Shown: positions 53,000 through 64,000 of the stretch, piece by piece
Numbering within the stretch: the stretch's first letter is position 1
Layout: each line of letters starts with the position of its first letter
Assembly: GCF_037392515.1 (NCBI RefSeq)
Contig: NC_090291.1
Coordinates: 19,570,001-19,634,000 of the forward strand
Length of the DNA: 64,000 bases
Direction of reading: 5' to 3'
DNA from: Haliotis asinina
Lineage: Eukaryota; Mollusca; Gastropoda; Lepetellida; Haliotidae
Notes under the pieces: model-generated
The model's database searches: none
What the model was told of the DNA's origin: nothing
What the model saw: the letters and a program-made list of their open reading frames with translations, nothing else
Program-made: the position numbers and the translations under genes

Positions 53000-54955
53000 A
53001 ATGCTGCCGTTACATCAGCATTAATATTTTTAACTCTCAGCTTCGGGTTTAGGTCGTTTAACATAATGTTAATAAACGCAGGCTATGTATTGGCTACTAG
53101 TAAAAATGTAAAAATGCTGTTTGTGTAAAAAAGGTGAAAGCAGCAATATTCAATGCACATACACCATCTGAATTCAACGTTGACCTGTGCACGTGGAGAT
53201 AACATGGACAAGGTTGTGGGAGGTGAAACTGTGGTTTAGTCATCATAGTCAGGTGGTCAAGCAGTAGCCAGAAGGGTGTAATTGTTACACTGAACTAGCA
53301 TTATAACGGCATGAAAGAAAAGGGTCATCTTCTATCATTTATGTTGCCTAATACGAACATTTTTAATTAACCCCTAACACCTTGGTATGGTGGAGATAGG
53401 TGACCTTGTATTGTCCTGAATGATATTGCATTGCCCTGGATGGCCTTTTCAGTGGCTGAGAAAGCAGTAAATCGATTCATATGAAAACAATATGTACTCC
53501 TTCTCTGGGTCGCTGACTTATTCGTTCTTATTTCATCCTCTTTTGTTTTAGTAAATTAGCAAATTATTATTTTTATAACTTTCGTCAATACTGATTTCAA
53601 AATTTGGTATTCATTATTCATGATTGTAATTTTAAAGACATTTCAACTATTCTGAAATACGAGATGCATTCCGGACAATTATTTGAACCTTTCAGAAACA
53701 ACCATTTGTATTTGTGAATTCAGTGCAAAGGAGAATATATTCATTTACGTGACGAAGCAGCATGAAGATGGCGACCCGAGTATCACTTGATATATTCATC
53801 GTAATAACTTCAACAACTGTTTCATTATGTGTGCACAATGTATCATTGACTTGTGGTCTGAAAGTATTAAGAAAAGAACATATCTATGTGCTTATCTGTC
53901 AGTTTCTAATAGTAATTGTGGCAATAGTCGTGTAAATGATAACTAATGTGTTAATATGAGCGTATGAGTTCGAAAAAGAAACGGCACATTTCTTTCAATG
54001 CATATGAGGCCTGGTTACCTCCCTTCTATCATACGACGACTTATGCCTCCATGCTCAGTACAGTCACTCAAAGAGTAATTCCTCGAGCATTCCCCAAAGA
54101 TCACATTGACCATTACTGTCTCTACAGCATGAATGTCAACAGGTCCTTCATGAGTTTGACATTGAAGCGGAGGTAAATGCAGTTTAAAAATCAGGGAAAG
54201 TTTCTATCAACATACATACTCGGGTTTTCAAATTTCTAACAAAACATAACAATTTTGTCCAGTGGATTTATATAGGCATTACCCTGTTGTAAACACATAT
54301 TCATTTGATCAACGGATGGCCGTGTTACATAGTGACTGAGTCTATACTACCGGAAATACACAAGAAGTTGGATTTGGCTAAAATGGTACAAACGTTATCC
54401 AAACCTTACTGACTTGGACTTCTCCAGACGTACTGTACTGTGAGGCTCATTCCAATGACTTGGATGGGGTAGCCTAAAATAGTGTCCTTAACAGTAATGG
54501 TCCGGCGTGGGCGGATTCATTATCCATAGTGGGGTATTTGTCCGGTGCATTTGATCGAAATGCAATTTTCAAGACTGGCTGTTTCTGTACTTTACATACC
54601 TACATTCATTGTATGCGCACAAAGAAAATTGTGATTAAAAGAGAATTGTTCTCACTTTGATAACGAGTTTATACTCAGTCTGTGTTATATGAAAGATCTA
54701 TTAAAATAACACCCCTTTCTAACGTTCAGGCCAGTCATATATACTCTTTAAAAGTAATGTACGGGAATTTCAATTTGGATATAAGGCATCAGCGTTAACA
54801 AACGTTTCAGATACAGATATCTAATTAATGCACCAACATTTCACTTCATCACCCCTAAACACAACGCATGGGATGCACGTGTACAGCTCATTAGTCTCAT
54901 ATATGTAGACGTGCATTTGATGTCATTCCTGATTTTGACGATTCAAGAAGGCTGA
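53000..54955. other. Intergenic, no gene seen
   Basis: The plus-strand frame from ATG 53763 begins with a secretory-like stretch (MKMATRVSLDIFIVITSTTV) but has no partner exon that I can find. Confidence 0.45.
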
Positions 54956-54959
54956 AAAG

Positions 54960-55195
54960 CTTGCAATAAAAGGCGACTATGCTTGTCGTAAGAGGCGACT
55001 AATGGGATCGGGTGGTCAGGCTCGCTGACTCGGTTGACACATGTCATCGCTTCCGAATTTGGCAGATCGATGCTCATGTTGTTGATCAATGGATTGCCAG
55101 ATCCAGACTCCATTATTTGCAGACCGCCGCCATATAGCTGGAATATTGCCGAGTGCGACGTGAAACTAAACTCACTCACTTACTCACTCACTCCA
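54960..55195 (+). repeat. SINE-like family B, well-preserved copy
   Basis: GCTTGTCGTAAGAGGCGACT, GGGATCGGGTGGTCAGGCTC, CCGCCATATAGCTGGAATAT, GTGAAACTAAACTCACTCAC. Confidence 0.85.
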
Positions 55196-55199
55196 GATG

Positions 55200-56035
55200 T
55201 TTTCTTGGGATGGTTGTTTTTGCTTTTTAAAGAAAATGCTACACATGCAAATTTCTCGTGATACACCAAGCAACTATGGTCATAAGAAAGTGCAAGTGTT
55301 GATGCGCTCTCAGAAGATTCATTATTATCGTATAAACATTGATTGGCTCCGATATATCTTTTAATCGTAACTTAAAAATGGAGTTCCCCTACTTATTTAA
55401 AGTGTATATAACATAGTGGGCGTCGTAGGATCTCTGACATACAGTATCAGTTCAGACAGTAAACACCGTGGTAGCGAATCAGGCCCTTTAACAAGACTAA
55501 GGAGTTGATCTTCCTCGTCCAATACTTCACATGCAATTGCAAAACGTAGAAACAGCATTCCAGTTAAATTACAAGGCTACACCCTCCCGTTTCGCCGTAA
55601 ATGAATAGCAATTATAGACAGGTTATGAATATTTATAATGCATTCATCTGAGACGGGACGTAGACATTCTGTACTGAAAATATATTAATAATTATCTTGT
55701 TCATTCTGTGCACTGGCTATGACAAATTTATGACACTCTGAATATTAATTCAGTCCAAAGGACGTTCGTTTCTTCAAATACATTAATTTTGATTCTACAA
55801 GGGTTCTGTTCTGGGATTCTACACTGTTTACAGCTGATGAAATCTGCTATCGATACATTGGGGTTTTTTTTCAATCACAATGCAAAACTATATTGGTACC
55901 ATGAGTTTATAGTAATCAGTAATTGTTCAGTTTTAAAAAGGCCAAACACACTTTTATCTTGAATCCATTATTTCGTCACGCAAGCTATTAATTATGTCAT
56001 ATTTAAACCTTATTGAACCGATGTGATATGCAAAT
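55200..56035. other. Intergenic, no gene seen
   Basis: No supported gene or clear repeat was found. Confidence 0.5.
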
Positions 56036-56039
56036 CTCT

Positions 56040-56510
56040 TCTTTGTTCCCATAATCATTATTGTGGGATAGTGTATGACATGTATTTCGTGTTTGTCTAA
56101 CCATTGTTATAGGATAGGCCTGCATATGGCAGGCCTTCTTTGTTTTCATAATCGTCATTGGATAGCATACGGCAGGTCTTCTTTGTTTTCATAATCGTCA
56201 TTGGATAACATATGGCAGGTCTTTTTATGGCAAGCCTTCTTTATTTCTATAATCAGTGTTATGAAATAATGTATGACACGTCATTGTTTCGGTAGCCTGT
56301 CACGCAAAAACGCATGACACGCATTAGTTTCGATAATCACTGTCACGGAATAACGTGTGACACGTCTCTGTTACTATAATCACTGTCACGGAATAACGTA
56401 TGACATGTCTTTATTGCTATAGTGTATATAATCACAGTAATGGGAAAGCTTTAGGTAAGTCTTTTTTGTTTCTACACTGTATATAGCCACTGTCATGGGA
56501 TAAGGTATTA
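56040..56510. repeat. Degenerate ~43-bp minisatellite
   Basis: About nine units share CATAATCrtCATTGGATArC, ATrTGaCAcGTCTT and TGTTTCTATAATCACTGTCA variants. Confidence 0.75.
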
Positions 56511-56514
56511 GAAC

Positions 56515-57425
56515 TGGGCAACGTGACCATAACTTGGACACATAACCCCAATACAGTTCAGTGTAAACACATGTCCTTGTCTGAATGAACAATGGAATGG
56601 AGGAAGTGTGACCCTCTTCTTCAGGAGTTCTTCATGGTATTAAACAAATAGGCGCTACACCCATTTCTCTCAATAATTCACTTTGTTTACGAATATTACA
56701 AAGTAAACAGACCCACCTTAACACACCTTAAAGGTTCTTAAAGTTATACAATTACTAATACAGTGTTGGTGTGTATGTAGACCTGGCGCACGATGAGTTG
56801 ACCGACATGATGAAGAATAAAAGTGGTGTGTCAATGCCAGAACCAGTTTTACACGGACGAACGGTTTTTTAAGTGTTCCTTCAGTATCTGTCTACAACTA
56901 CACCAAATGAACAAGTGAACGCCCTATCACTCTGTAGGATTCAGTAAACATGGCCGATATAAGGGTCAAGGTAGTTTCGTAATTTATGCTTGTACCTAAC
57001 AATGATTACACATTTGAAGAAATATAAGACGAAACTTTAACACAAGAGAATCAGTCTTCGCCGTTTCCCGAAACACACCCTCTTGGGATAAAGGCCTATG
57101 AGATGAGAACTATACGAAAGAAAATTAGAGAAGACACCAAGTGTTTGCAAAAAGGTCAGCAGATCCTGCTGCAGGTGTACATTAACAATTGTTTCTCTAA
57201 GTAATTATCTCTTGTGATAACTCGCCGATGTTGTTAGTAGCAATGTAAAACTTGTTTTGATCTCGCATATAGTAGTGGAAGTTCAGTGTCATACAGGGAT
57301 GACTATGAAAACGCTATTTACCCTTCGAGCCTTAACTGTGTCACAGACAATTGCATGCCCTTGAGACAATGGCTACCCGTATCGTATTCAAGAATATTCT
57401 GTTCTTCTACGTTGATTCTTACACG
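56515..57425. other. Intergenic, no gene seen
   Basis: No supported gene or clear repeat was found. Confidence 0.5.
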
Positions 57426-57429
57426 CTAG

Positions 57430-57590
57430 AGGGCGGTGGGTAGCCTAGTGGTTAAAACGTTCGATCTTCACACCGAAGACCCGAGTTCGATTCTGCACAT
57501 GGGTACAATGTGTGACGTCCATTTCTCGTGTTCGCTCCCGCGATAGTGCTATAATGTTGCTAAAAGTGACTTAAAACAATAGTCACTCTT
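57430..57590 (+). repeat. SINE family A
   Basis: GGGTAGCCTAGTGGTTAAAA, CACACCGAAGACCCGAGTTC, ATGGGTACAATGTGTGACGT and a short tail. Confidence 0.8.
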
Positions 57591-57784
57591 GCTAGTTTCA
57601 GTTGTAGTCACCATCAAATATGGGTGTTTACGTTCTTGGTCCTGTCTACATGCCAACGCTGCAGACAAGAATTTACTTTTAAATTAATTTTTAATTTTAA
57701 TTTACAACTGCGTATCACCGAACCACAGTGGCTGACTATTTACGTACGCTTTAACCACTGGGCTACCCTGCAGTCCCGAAACTA

Positions 57785-58143
57785 CTGCTTGACAAGTATT
57801 AGATGAGCCACGACCTGACAAATGACCCCAATTTGTATATATGGGAACGCCCTCCAGAACATTCCATTTCAAACAAAGGGGAAACAGGCTGTCGTCTAAA
57901 TATTGAACTGTTCGATGTCCTCGTGCGAATCGTGTCGTAATGGTGTTCTGCTGAGCCAAATGGCTCTACGAGACACGTGATAAACAGTAGCGGTATTGAT
58001 TTCACGCCATGGTCAGCATGTATTGCACGTGCTTAATCGCCAATCTACCAGTAGAAACCAAGTGTATTTGTCCAAATTACTTGCCCCGCCTGCTTCACAC
58101 AAACGCGTTCACTGCGCTGGTTCATCTAATGCTTGTCAAGCAG
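57785..58143. mobile_element. MITE family 1, copy 2 (359 bp, TA-flanked)
   Basis: Inverted ends CTGCTTGACAAGTATTAGAT and CTGCTTGACAAGCATTAGAT (from the right), with TA on both sides. It aligns along its length with 46172-46520 (e.g. GCGGTATTGATTTCAC). Confidence 0.8.
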
Positions 58144-58880
58144 TATGGTCCTATGATGGTAATGAACATGTCTTAGATTCTTAGATGTCTTGGATCAAAG
58201 TGTGTGGTTTTGAACACTTATGTTTGCGGAGCTTTGGTGCAGTTATCAATGTTTCTTAGTTACAGCAGGACACTGTTCAACTGTCTTTTATTCTTCAGTT
58301 TAGTTGTGTTGTATTGTATATATGTCGTCACTGACATATAAGTCATTAGAATGTGAGTGAGTGAGTGAGTGAGGGAGGGAGGGAGGTTTTAAGTAAACCA
58401 CTAGGTTACAGTGCTGTCATACCAAGCATCTGAAAATCCCACTATAATTGCGAAAGAGATCCTGGCCCGACAACGGGAAGCAACTGTGTCCAATTTGAAG
58501 ATTTGTTTGCCATGTACATCTATAACACAACACAGCATGGGCAAAACGCTGGCAAATCAAGATACCTCGGAATCCTTTATTCTTTCCAGCTTTTTTCACA
58601 AGCTTTGTATCGTACTCTTGGGGTAGATGAACACTGCAATGAAATGGTGTTCCTTTATTTGTTCCGCTAATTATATAAACGGCACGAACGGTTTGACTAC
58701 ATTCTTTTTTATTATACACATTGCTCATGAAATCAAGTTATAAATCAGTATGTGAAAGGTTCATACAAAAAAACTGCACAGGGCTTTACTGAGATTAATG
58801 ACTTCATATAGACGTGTAAACATACTGTGCCATAGTCGACGAATGTATTCACGAAAAGGTGGTGTCCTCATGCCCGGGAT

Positions 58881-60110
58881 TTATTCTCCGTTGATCTTCC
58901 CTTGTATCCAGTCCCACGCTCCGTAAATGTCTGTGAAGATGAAGAGCTGGTTACTGCATGCGCCGTTCCCGTTGGTGTAGTAGGACACGATTCCCTCCAC
59001 TGTCCAGAAGCTTGAAGTGTCGTTCTGGCAGACCACAGCACCTCCGTTGTCGCCCTGAAGTCAACCGACCATAATACTGTTCTGTTAACACATGCTCTTG
59101 CTGTTTTACTGTTGTACAGATTGTAGAGGGTAGGCTAGTGGTTAAAGCGTCGTCACGCTGAAGGCCCGGGTTCGATTCCCAACATATGTAGGTGCATTGC
59201 ATGAATCCCATTTCTTATGTTCCCCGCCGTAATATTGCTGGAATATTGCTAAAAGCGGCGAAAAACCCAACTCACTCACTCACTCACTCTACCGTTATGC
59301 ACTTATAACACTGGAAATACCCCCTAGATGTGAGCACTTTCATGTGATTTATGTGCTTTTACAACAACGGCTAGAGTGAGTGAGAGGGATTTCAACAGTA
59401 TTTCATTTACATGAGCAGGCCCGTTTGATGGGGAAAAACTCCCGAAGTACTTCCGTCTCCGACGGGTATTGTGCAGGTAAAACTTGAAACGGAGTCAACA
59501 AGAACTGGTTTTCGAACGTACAATTATAGATTTGTCTCGTGTCGACAGAGAAAATTGTCGTTCTTTGGCCCACCACTGATCCAAGATTTCTCAGACATCA
59601 CCCGTGAAGATCCGACTTAAAAATCGCAAGCCATGAATGTCGTGACAGCCAACAAACGGGATAGGGTGGTCAAAGCTTGCAGAATCAGTTGGCAAATGTC
59701 ACCGTGTCCCAGTTGCGTTGGTCGATGTTCTTGATGTCAATCACTGAAATGTCTGATCAAGACTCGATTTATATACGGACATATAGCTGGAACACTGGAA
59801 CTCTGCAGGGCTTGCTCAAGAAGAGAACAGTGTGAGACTCTTATGAATGCCTCTTTCTAGGTTCCACCCGGCAGAAGCATGCAGAGGCCCTAAAGTTCAC
59901 GCCAGGCTGTTAACCGCCATCGTACCCCAAGGGTCTGGTCTAGGTTCGATTCATTACACACCACCGCCATATAGCGGTGTTAGTCAACAAACCAACACAC
60001 CAACCAACAAATACTACCTGATCACAAATATTGAATTAAAAAAATTAAAACTAAAATTAAAGCAGTGATAAATAACAATGGTGTGTCTGTCTGTGTCTGT
60101 GTGTGCGTGC

Positions 60111-60160
<50 letters not shown>

Positions 60161-63100
60161 GGGATGTATATGAGAGGGTTAGGCTTAAGACGTTTTATTC
60201 AGGAAGTATTTTTTCAACCCGAACGTTTTACTGACGATCTATTGTAACATGACGTGTCATGATCTTCCATCTTTCATTCATATGTGCATGTGATTTCGGT
60301 GAGGTTATTGGGACGCAAAAAATGGGTTGCAGACATTAAACCCACGTGGGGACACCACTGAACACCTTAAAATCAAGGCCAACCCAACCCCCCTATCAAA
60401 ATGAAGAAACATTTATAATTTCACTTTGAACACAAGACTTTGAATACTTACGCGACAAATCCCAGCGTTGGACTTGCTGAAGAATCCACAATGAGTTGTA
60501 GCAGGTTGGGCCATCTCTCGAATGTGTGTACAGGTGGCGTCATCAATGATGACTACATCGGCAACCTGTCTGACACCGGACACTTGTGGATTGGTAGTTT
60601 CTGACAACACAATTAATGATTGACGTAACCCGTTCACTTTTCTAAAGTGTAAACCTTTGTTAAAGGTGTAGGTTATTTATCACGAGTGTATTTTAATATT
60701 GGAAATATCAGCTAAGACTTAGCTAATCAGTATATTATCAGGACAAAAATTCATATTTCCTATTTTGAAGGAACACGGAAAATAGATTTAATGTTTGTTA
60801 CATTACCGATTCCTTTTGGGGAAGTAGATGCATCAAAATTAACATCGGAAAACTCAAATCATGTATATAAATAGTATGTAGTGATACACCTTTCCTATTG
60901 CCGTGTGAATCATAAATATGAGACCTTCTTTCTGTTACATTTATTCGCTGTGAAAAGATAGTCCGTGGATTGTTTGCAGAATAGTTGAAAGTGATAAAGC
61001 AATGACTGTGTCTTATGAATATATTTCTGGTTTAATTTGCCGATATTTGCCTTTCGAATCACCGACGCAAACGTCCCACTTTCCGTTATCTAACTGGCAC
61101 ATTTTCATTGGCCATGCGGCAAATGTTTTTGTTTTCACCTTGTGGCAATGCTTTTGACAAGTCTTTAATATGTGACTGATTGTGTGTGCAAGTTTAATAA
61201 ACGTTATGTGAACTAGGGCTAACGTCGACATCCAGACGTCGAAAATTGTCCGGAATTATACCGAACTTCTGGACCCAGTTTCACATAGGATTCGTGCTCC
61301 CTATGTTGTAATATAGGAAGAATGCTACGAGAGAAGTTACGAGAACTTATGAGAGCTTTGCTAAACTCACTCACTCACTATAAATTTATGATTGTGTAAA
61401 TTTACCACTCTGACTACAATGTAGTTTACAATCTCGCTACTTTCATACCTGCTGCGTCTGTGTAGCCAAAACCAGCTACTCTGCAGTTTCTTGGTTGACG
61501 GAACACATTGTACGCATCTGACGGTGGACACACGCGGTTAATCCTGTCTGAGGGCGTTATAGGAGCAGAAAGTCGAGCAATGGCCACATTGTTCGCTGAA
61601 AGTGGAACCAATTCAAATAAAACACGTTTCATTTTGACACAATTTACATCAGATTAAGAAGAAATTGATGAGTCGAATGACAATACAGAAACATTGCAGA
61701 CTTACGAAGGAGTATTTCTGGAACAGAACCGACAAGCAAGTCATACTGGTCCGCGGTTGTGAAGAGAACATTAGGGTGAAGATGAACGGCTATCAGGTTC
61801 CGCTGCTGTTCCTGGGGTTCTACGACCGCTGCGTCAAAGTTCCCCATCAAAACATGACAACCTCCAGCCCTCTCACAGCTGCAGACATTGTACAGAATTA
61901 TAACACACTCGAACACCGTTGTGTCGAACGTACAGATGTATCGAAGTTTATGTTTGGTTTCTGCGTGTTCCTAATTCAGTCATTCCAGTTATGACGCAGC
62001 AAGTATAACTCAAATTATATATGTAAAACATAGGTGATTGACTGGAAATTTGTACCAATGCAGAATTCTTAAAGTGACAAGACTAACCATATTTGGATTT
62101 CGATAGACTGCAAGGTTATTTGTTTGCTATTTAATGCACATGGTATTGAAACTGTTAACAATAAGCAGGGGGACACTACCATGGACTTTAGAAAATGGAC
62201 TTTACATATTGTATCCGTGTGGGGAATCGAACCTGTGTCTTCAGCATGACGAGCGAACGGTGTAACCACTAGGCTACCCACCTCCCAATGTAGAGGTGTG
62301 CTAATGCTTGGGTAAGGAAATACGCCAATTACTTTTCCGCACTTAAAATGGTTTTAGAAAAGTCTACAACAGCGTCATATTCTTTCCTTCAACCAATACC
62401 TGCTACTGCTTCAGACTCGATTCTCAACGAGCAAAGAAGAATGGGAACACCAGGAAACGGATTCCCGGATTGCACTCATATGGAAATCAAAACTAGACCA
62501 TAACCTGCATTCACCACTACCATTAGATTTGAATTGTTCTGTACATTGGCATTGTTCCAGTCGTGTACTACCCACACTGTTGCGCAGTACGCATCGAACG
62601 CGATCCATTCCATGTCGATGAGGACACCCCCACAAACAAGGGCATCAGTGCTTGATTCAATAACTTTCACGAGCCACGGGTTCTCAACGGGAACATCGGC
62701 ATCTCCGTTAGCGATACGCGCAGTCACCAGTGTACCGCACGGGGGAGGATCTGGAATACAAAGAACAGGCCATCATGTCTCTGGGAGGTGTTGAGAACAT
62801 TTCTGCCGAAACCCTGTTGCTGTTTACCTTATCAATGGCAGGCAGCACATACTGGTCTTACTGTTTGCCCATTCTCAACTGCATAGTGGTCTAACTGTAT
62901 ATTAACAACTGCTCGCTTGTTTGTTTTTTTTACTTAATATTTACAAAGACGCAATGTCAAATGCATAACGTTCATACATGGTAGAGAGCACAATGCTTAG
63001 ACCCAGGTATGTACATCCTATTATGAAACGTATGTAATATAGTATATTGAGCGCTCAGTATCCGTCTCAAAATTCTCAGTGCGCTGATGACAAATTATGC

Positions 63101-63838
63101 GCAAGCGCAAAGCACAGAGATTAATATTATCCTGGTTAACGCGAGGCGCAGGATAGTTCACAGGCACATGGTCATTTTATCATTTTATCATTTTATCATT
63201 TTATCCTACCGAGTACCCATTAACAGCTGGGTGAGCGGAGGTCAGTTTTAAACAGCCTGTGAGGTGAGCTCGTATGTAACACATGAGTGAGAAGCGGGAA
63301 AGAAGTCCCTAGAAAACCTCAGGAGCCACGCTCCCAACAAGGTCACCCGTCGAAGAACTTCAAGTGACCAAAGTTCCTGAACTTCAACTGATTTGATAGC
63401 TGGGTTCTATGCGCATGGTTTGGTTTGTCTGTTTTTTAACGTCGCACTCAGCAATGTTCCAGCTATATGGTGGCGATCTGTAAATAATCGTGTCTGGATG
63501 AGTAAATCAAGTGGTCAATATCATGAACATCGATCTTCACATGGGAAACAGTGGCCTCTTTTAACCACGTCAGCGAGTCTGACCACCTGATCCTCTCTAG
63601 TCGCCTCTTACGAAAACAAATCGAAGACCACTTGCGACCCGGATCTTCACGGGTCTCTTTGCACAAGACAACACGATAATGATGTCCAAATTCAGATTCT
63701 TATAAGTATACAGAAGGATATACTAACCTGGAACGCCAACACAGCATATGTCGCCATTAAAACACAGTGATGCCAAATGTTTGGTTCCCTTAGGACACTC
63801 GCTCCTATCGTAGCATGTGTGCTTCTGCACCTCGCAAG
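58881..63838 (-). CDS. Gene 4: secreted serine protease homologue, catalytically dead (5' exon beyond right edge)
   Basis: Six exons: 63838-63728 (six-Cys module), 62750-62576, 61878-61706, 61595-61449, 60600-60452 and 59054-58881 (stop). About 309 residues are in the window; the signal-peptide exon must lie to the right. Phases are 1,1,2,1,1,0, the same as genes 2 and 3. The S1 fold is evident from CG..., NPWLVKV, VCGGVLIDMEW, VHLHPN, CRVAGFG and the C-terminal WDWIQGKI. All catalytic residues differ from those of an active enzyme and mostly from genes 2 and 3: TAAHC is FDAYC (His to Tyr), DIAL is NVAI (Asp to Asn), and GDSGGP is GDNGGA (Ser to Asn). Unlike genes 2 and 3 it keeps the Cys42-Cys58 pair and a near-normal cleavage site, TARIANG. 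The exon 2 donor (gtgggt) was chosen because it alone gives the needed phase. Confidence 0.85.
59127..59289 (+). repeat. SINE family A, well-preserved copy
   Basis: GTAGGCTAGTGGTTAAAGCG, CCCGGGTTCGATTCCC, TAATATTGCTGGAATATTGC, then a tail of four cact units. Confidence 0.85.
59588..59800 (+). repeat. SINE-like family B, diverged
   Basis: CCCGTGAAGATCCGACTTAA to CATATAGCTGGAACACTGG in a gene 4 intron; the tail is lost. Confidence 0.65.
60080..60158. repeat. (GT)n microsatellite
   Basis: An imperfect then perfect GT run in a gene 4 intron. Confidence 0.97.
62185..62285 (-). repeat. SINE family A
   Basis: GACTTTACATATTGTATCCG, GTGGGGAATCGAACC and the head CACTAGGCTACCCA, in a gene 4 intron. 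Confidence 0.75.
63171..63205. repeat. (CATTTTAT)n-like short tandem repeat
   Basis: Four copies of ATCATTTT in a gene 4 intron. Confidence 0.85.
63420..63660 (-). repeat. SINE-like family B
   Basis: TTTAACGTCGCACTCAGCAA, CCAGCTATATGGTGGCGATC and CCCGGATCTTCACGGGTCTC, in gene 4 intron 1 of the visible part. Confidence 0.8.
63728..63838 (-). other. Six-cysteine CPxG...CC module exon of gene 4
   Basis: C-x6-C-x5-C-P-K-G-x6-L-C-x5-C-C, phase 1-1; the shortest of the three copies, lacking the Trp after CPxG. Confidence 0.7.
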
Positions 63839-64000
63839 CTGAAAAGGGTAATTTGAACAAATGATAAAAATTTGTCGTTACAAATCAGACACTAAGGGTG
63901 TCGACAGCGACTTGCCGATATACAGTATATCACCGAGTGGATTGTTCATGATTCCAGTCATCTGTTGATCGGACAAAACTGAAATAACTCCTGACAACAA

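Noticed and set aside
53763-53935. Plus-strand start resembling a secretory leader (MKMATRVSLD...)
   Set aside because: The first residues echo gene 2's MKMATR start, but I find no donor with a matching downstream exon; it may be chance or a dead first exon.

Overview
The window reads as nuclear DNA of a vetigastropod mollusc, most likely an abalone (Haliotis). It is AT-rich, its genes are split by short GT-AG introns, and it is littered with two short repeat families: a tRNA-Asp-like SINE, and a second family that shares its 3' tail (ends in gcgtaaaactaaactcact). I know these from abalone sequence, but the organism call rests on memory, not on a search.

All five genes I can support lie on the minus strand. 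From right to left: gene 4 (58881-63838, 5' end outside the window), gene 3 (29003-51420), gene 2 (19295-25683), an intronless gene for a secreted octapeptide-repeat protein (13997-16399), and gene 1 (114-2803, 3' end outside the window). Genes 1-4 are one tandem family of secreted trypsin-fold (S1) proteins. Each has a signal-peptide exon where visible, a small cysteine-rich exon, then a chymotrypsin-fold domain cut by introns of matching phase. Gene 1 keeps the RVVGG activation site and the catalytic His, so it may be an active protease with a threonine linker. Genes 2, 3 and 4 have lost all three catalytic residues and are serine protease homologues. Gene 3 also carries 13 calcium-binding-type EGF modules, one per exon, between the cysteine module and the pseudoprotease. 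It appears to be a gene-2-like gene that gained an EGF array in a phase-1 intron. By analogy with arthropod serine protease homologues these could be extracellular cofactors, decoys or adhesion proteins; that role is inference.

Between genes 1 and 2 lie a degenerate ~50-bp minisatellite (4965-5765), a ~92-bp tandem array (6840-7830), a very regular 80-copy 45-bp minisatellite (7920-11525) that leaves a 1201-codon frame open by chance of unit length, and a small palindrome array near 11.8 kb. Introns of genes 2-4 hold further minisatellites, microsatellites, SINEs and several TA-flanked inverted-repeat elements (MITEs), some in matched pairs. The stretches 51.5-58.9 kb, 25.8-28.9 kb and 2.9-4.4 kb hold no gene I can support. 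I saw no retroviral, LTR or Polinton-like element, no rRNA, no credible functional tRNA and no CRISPR array.
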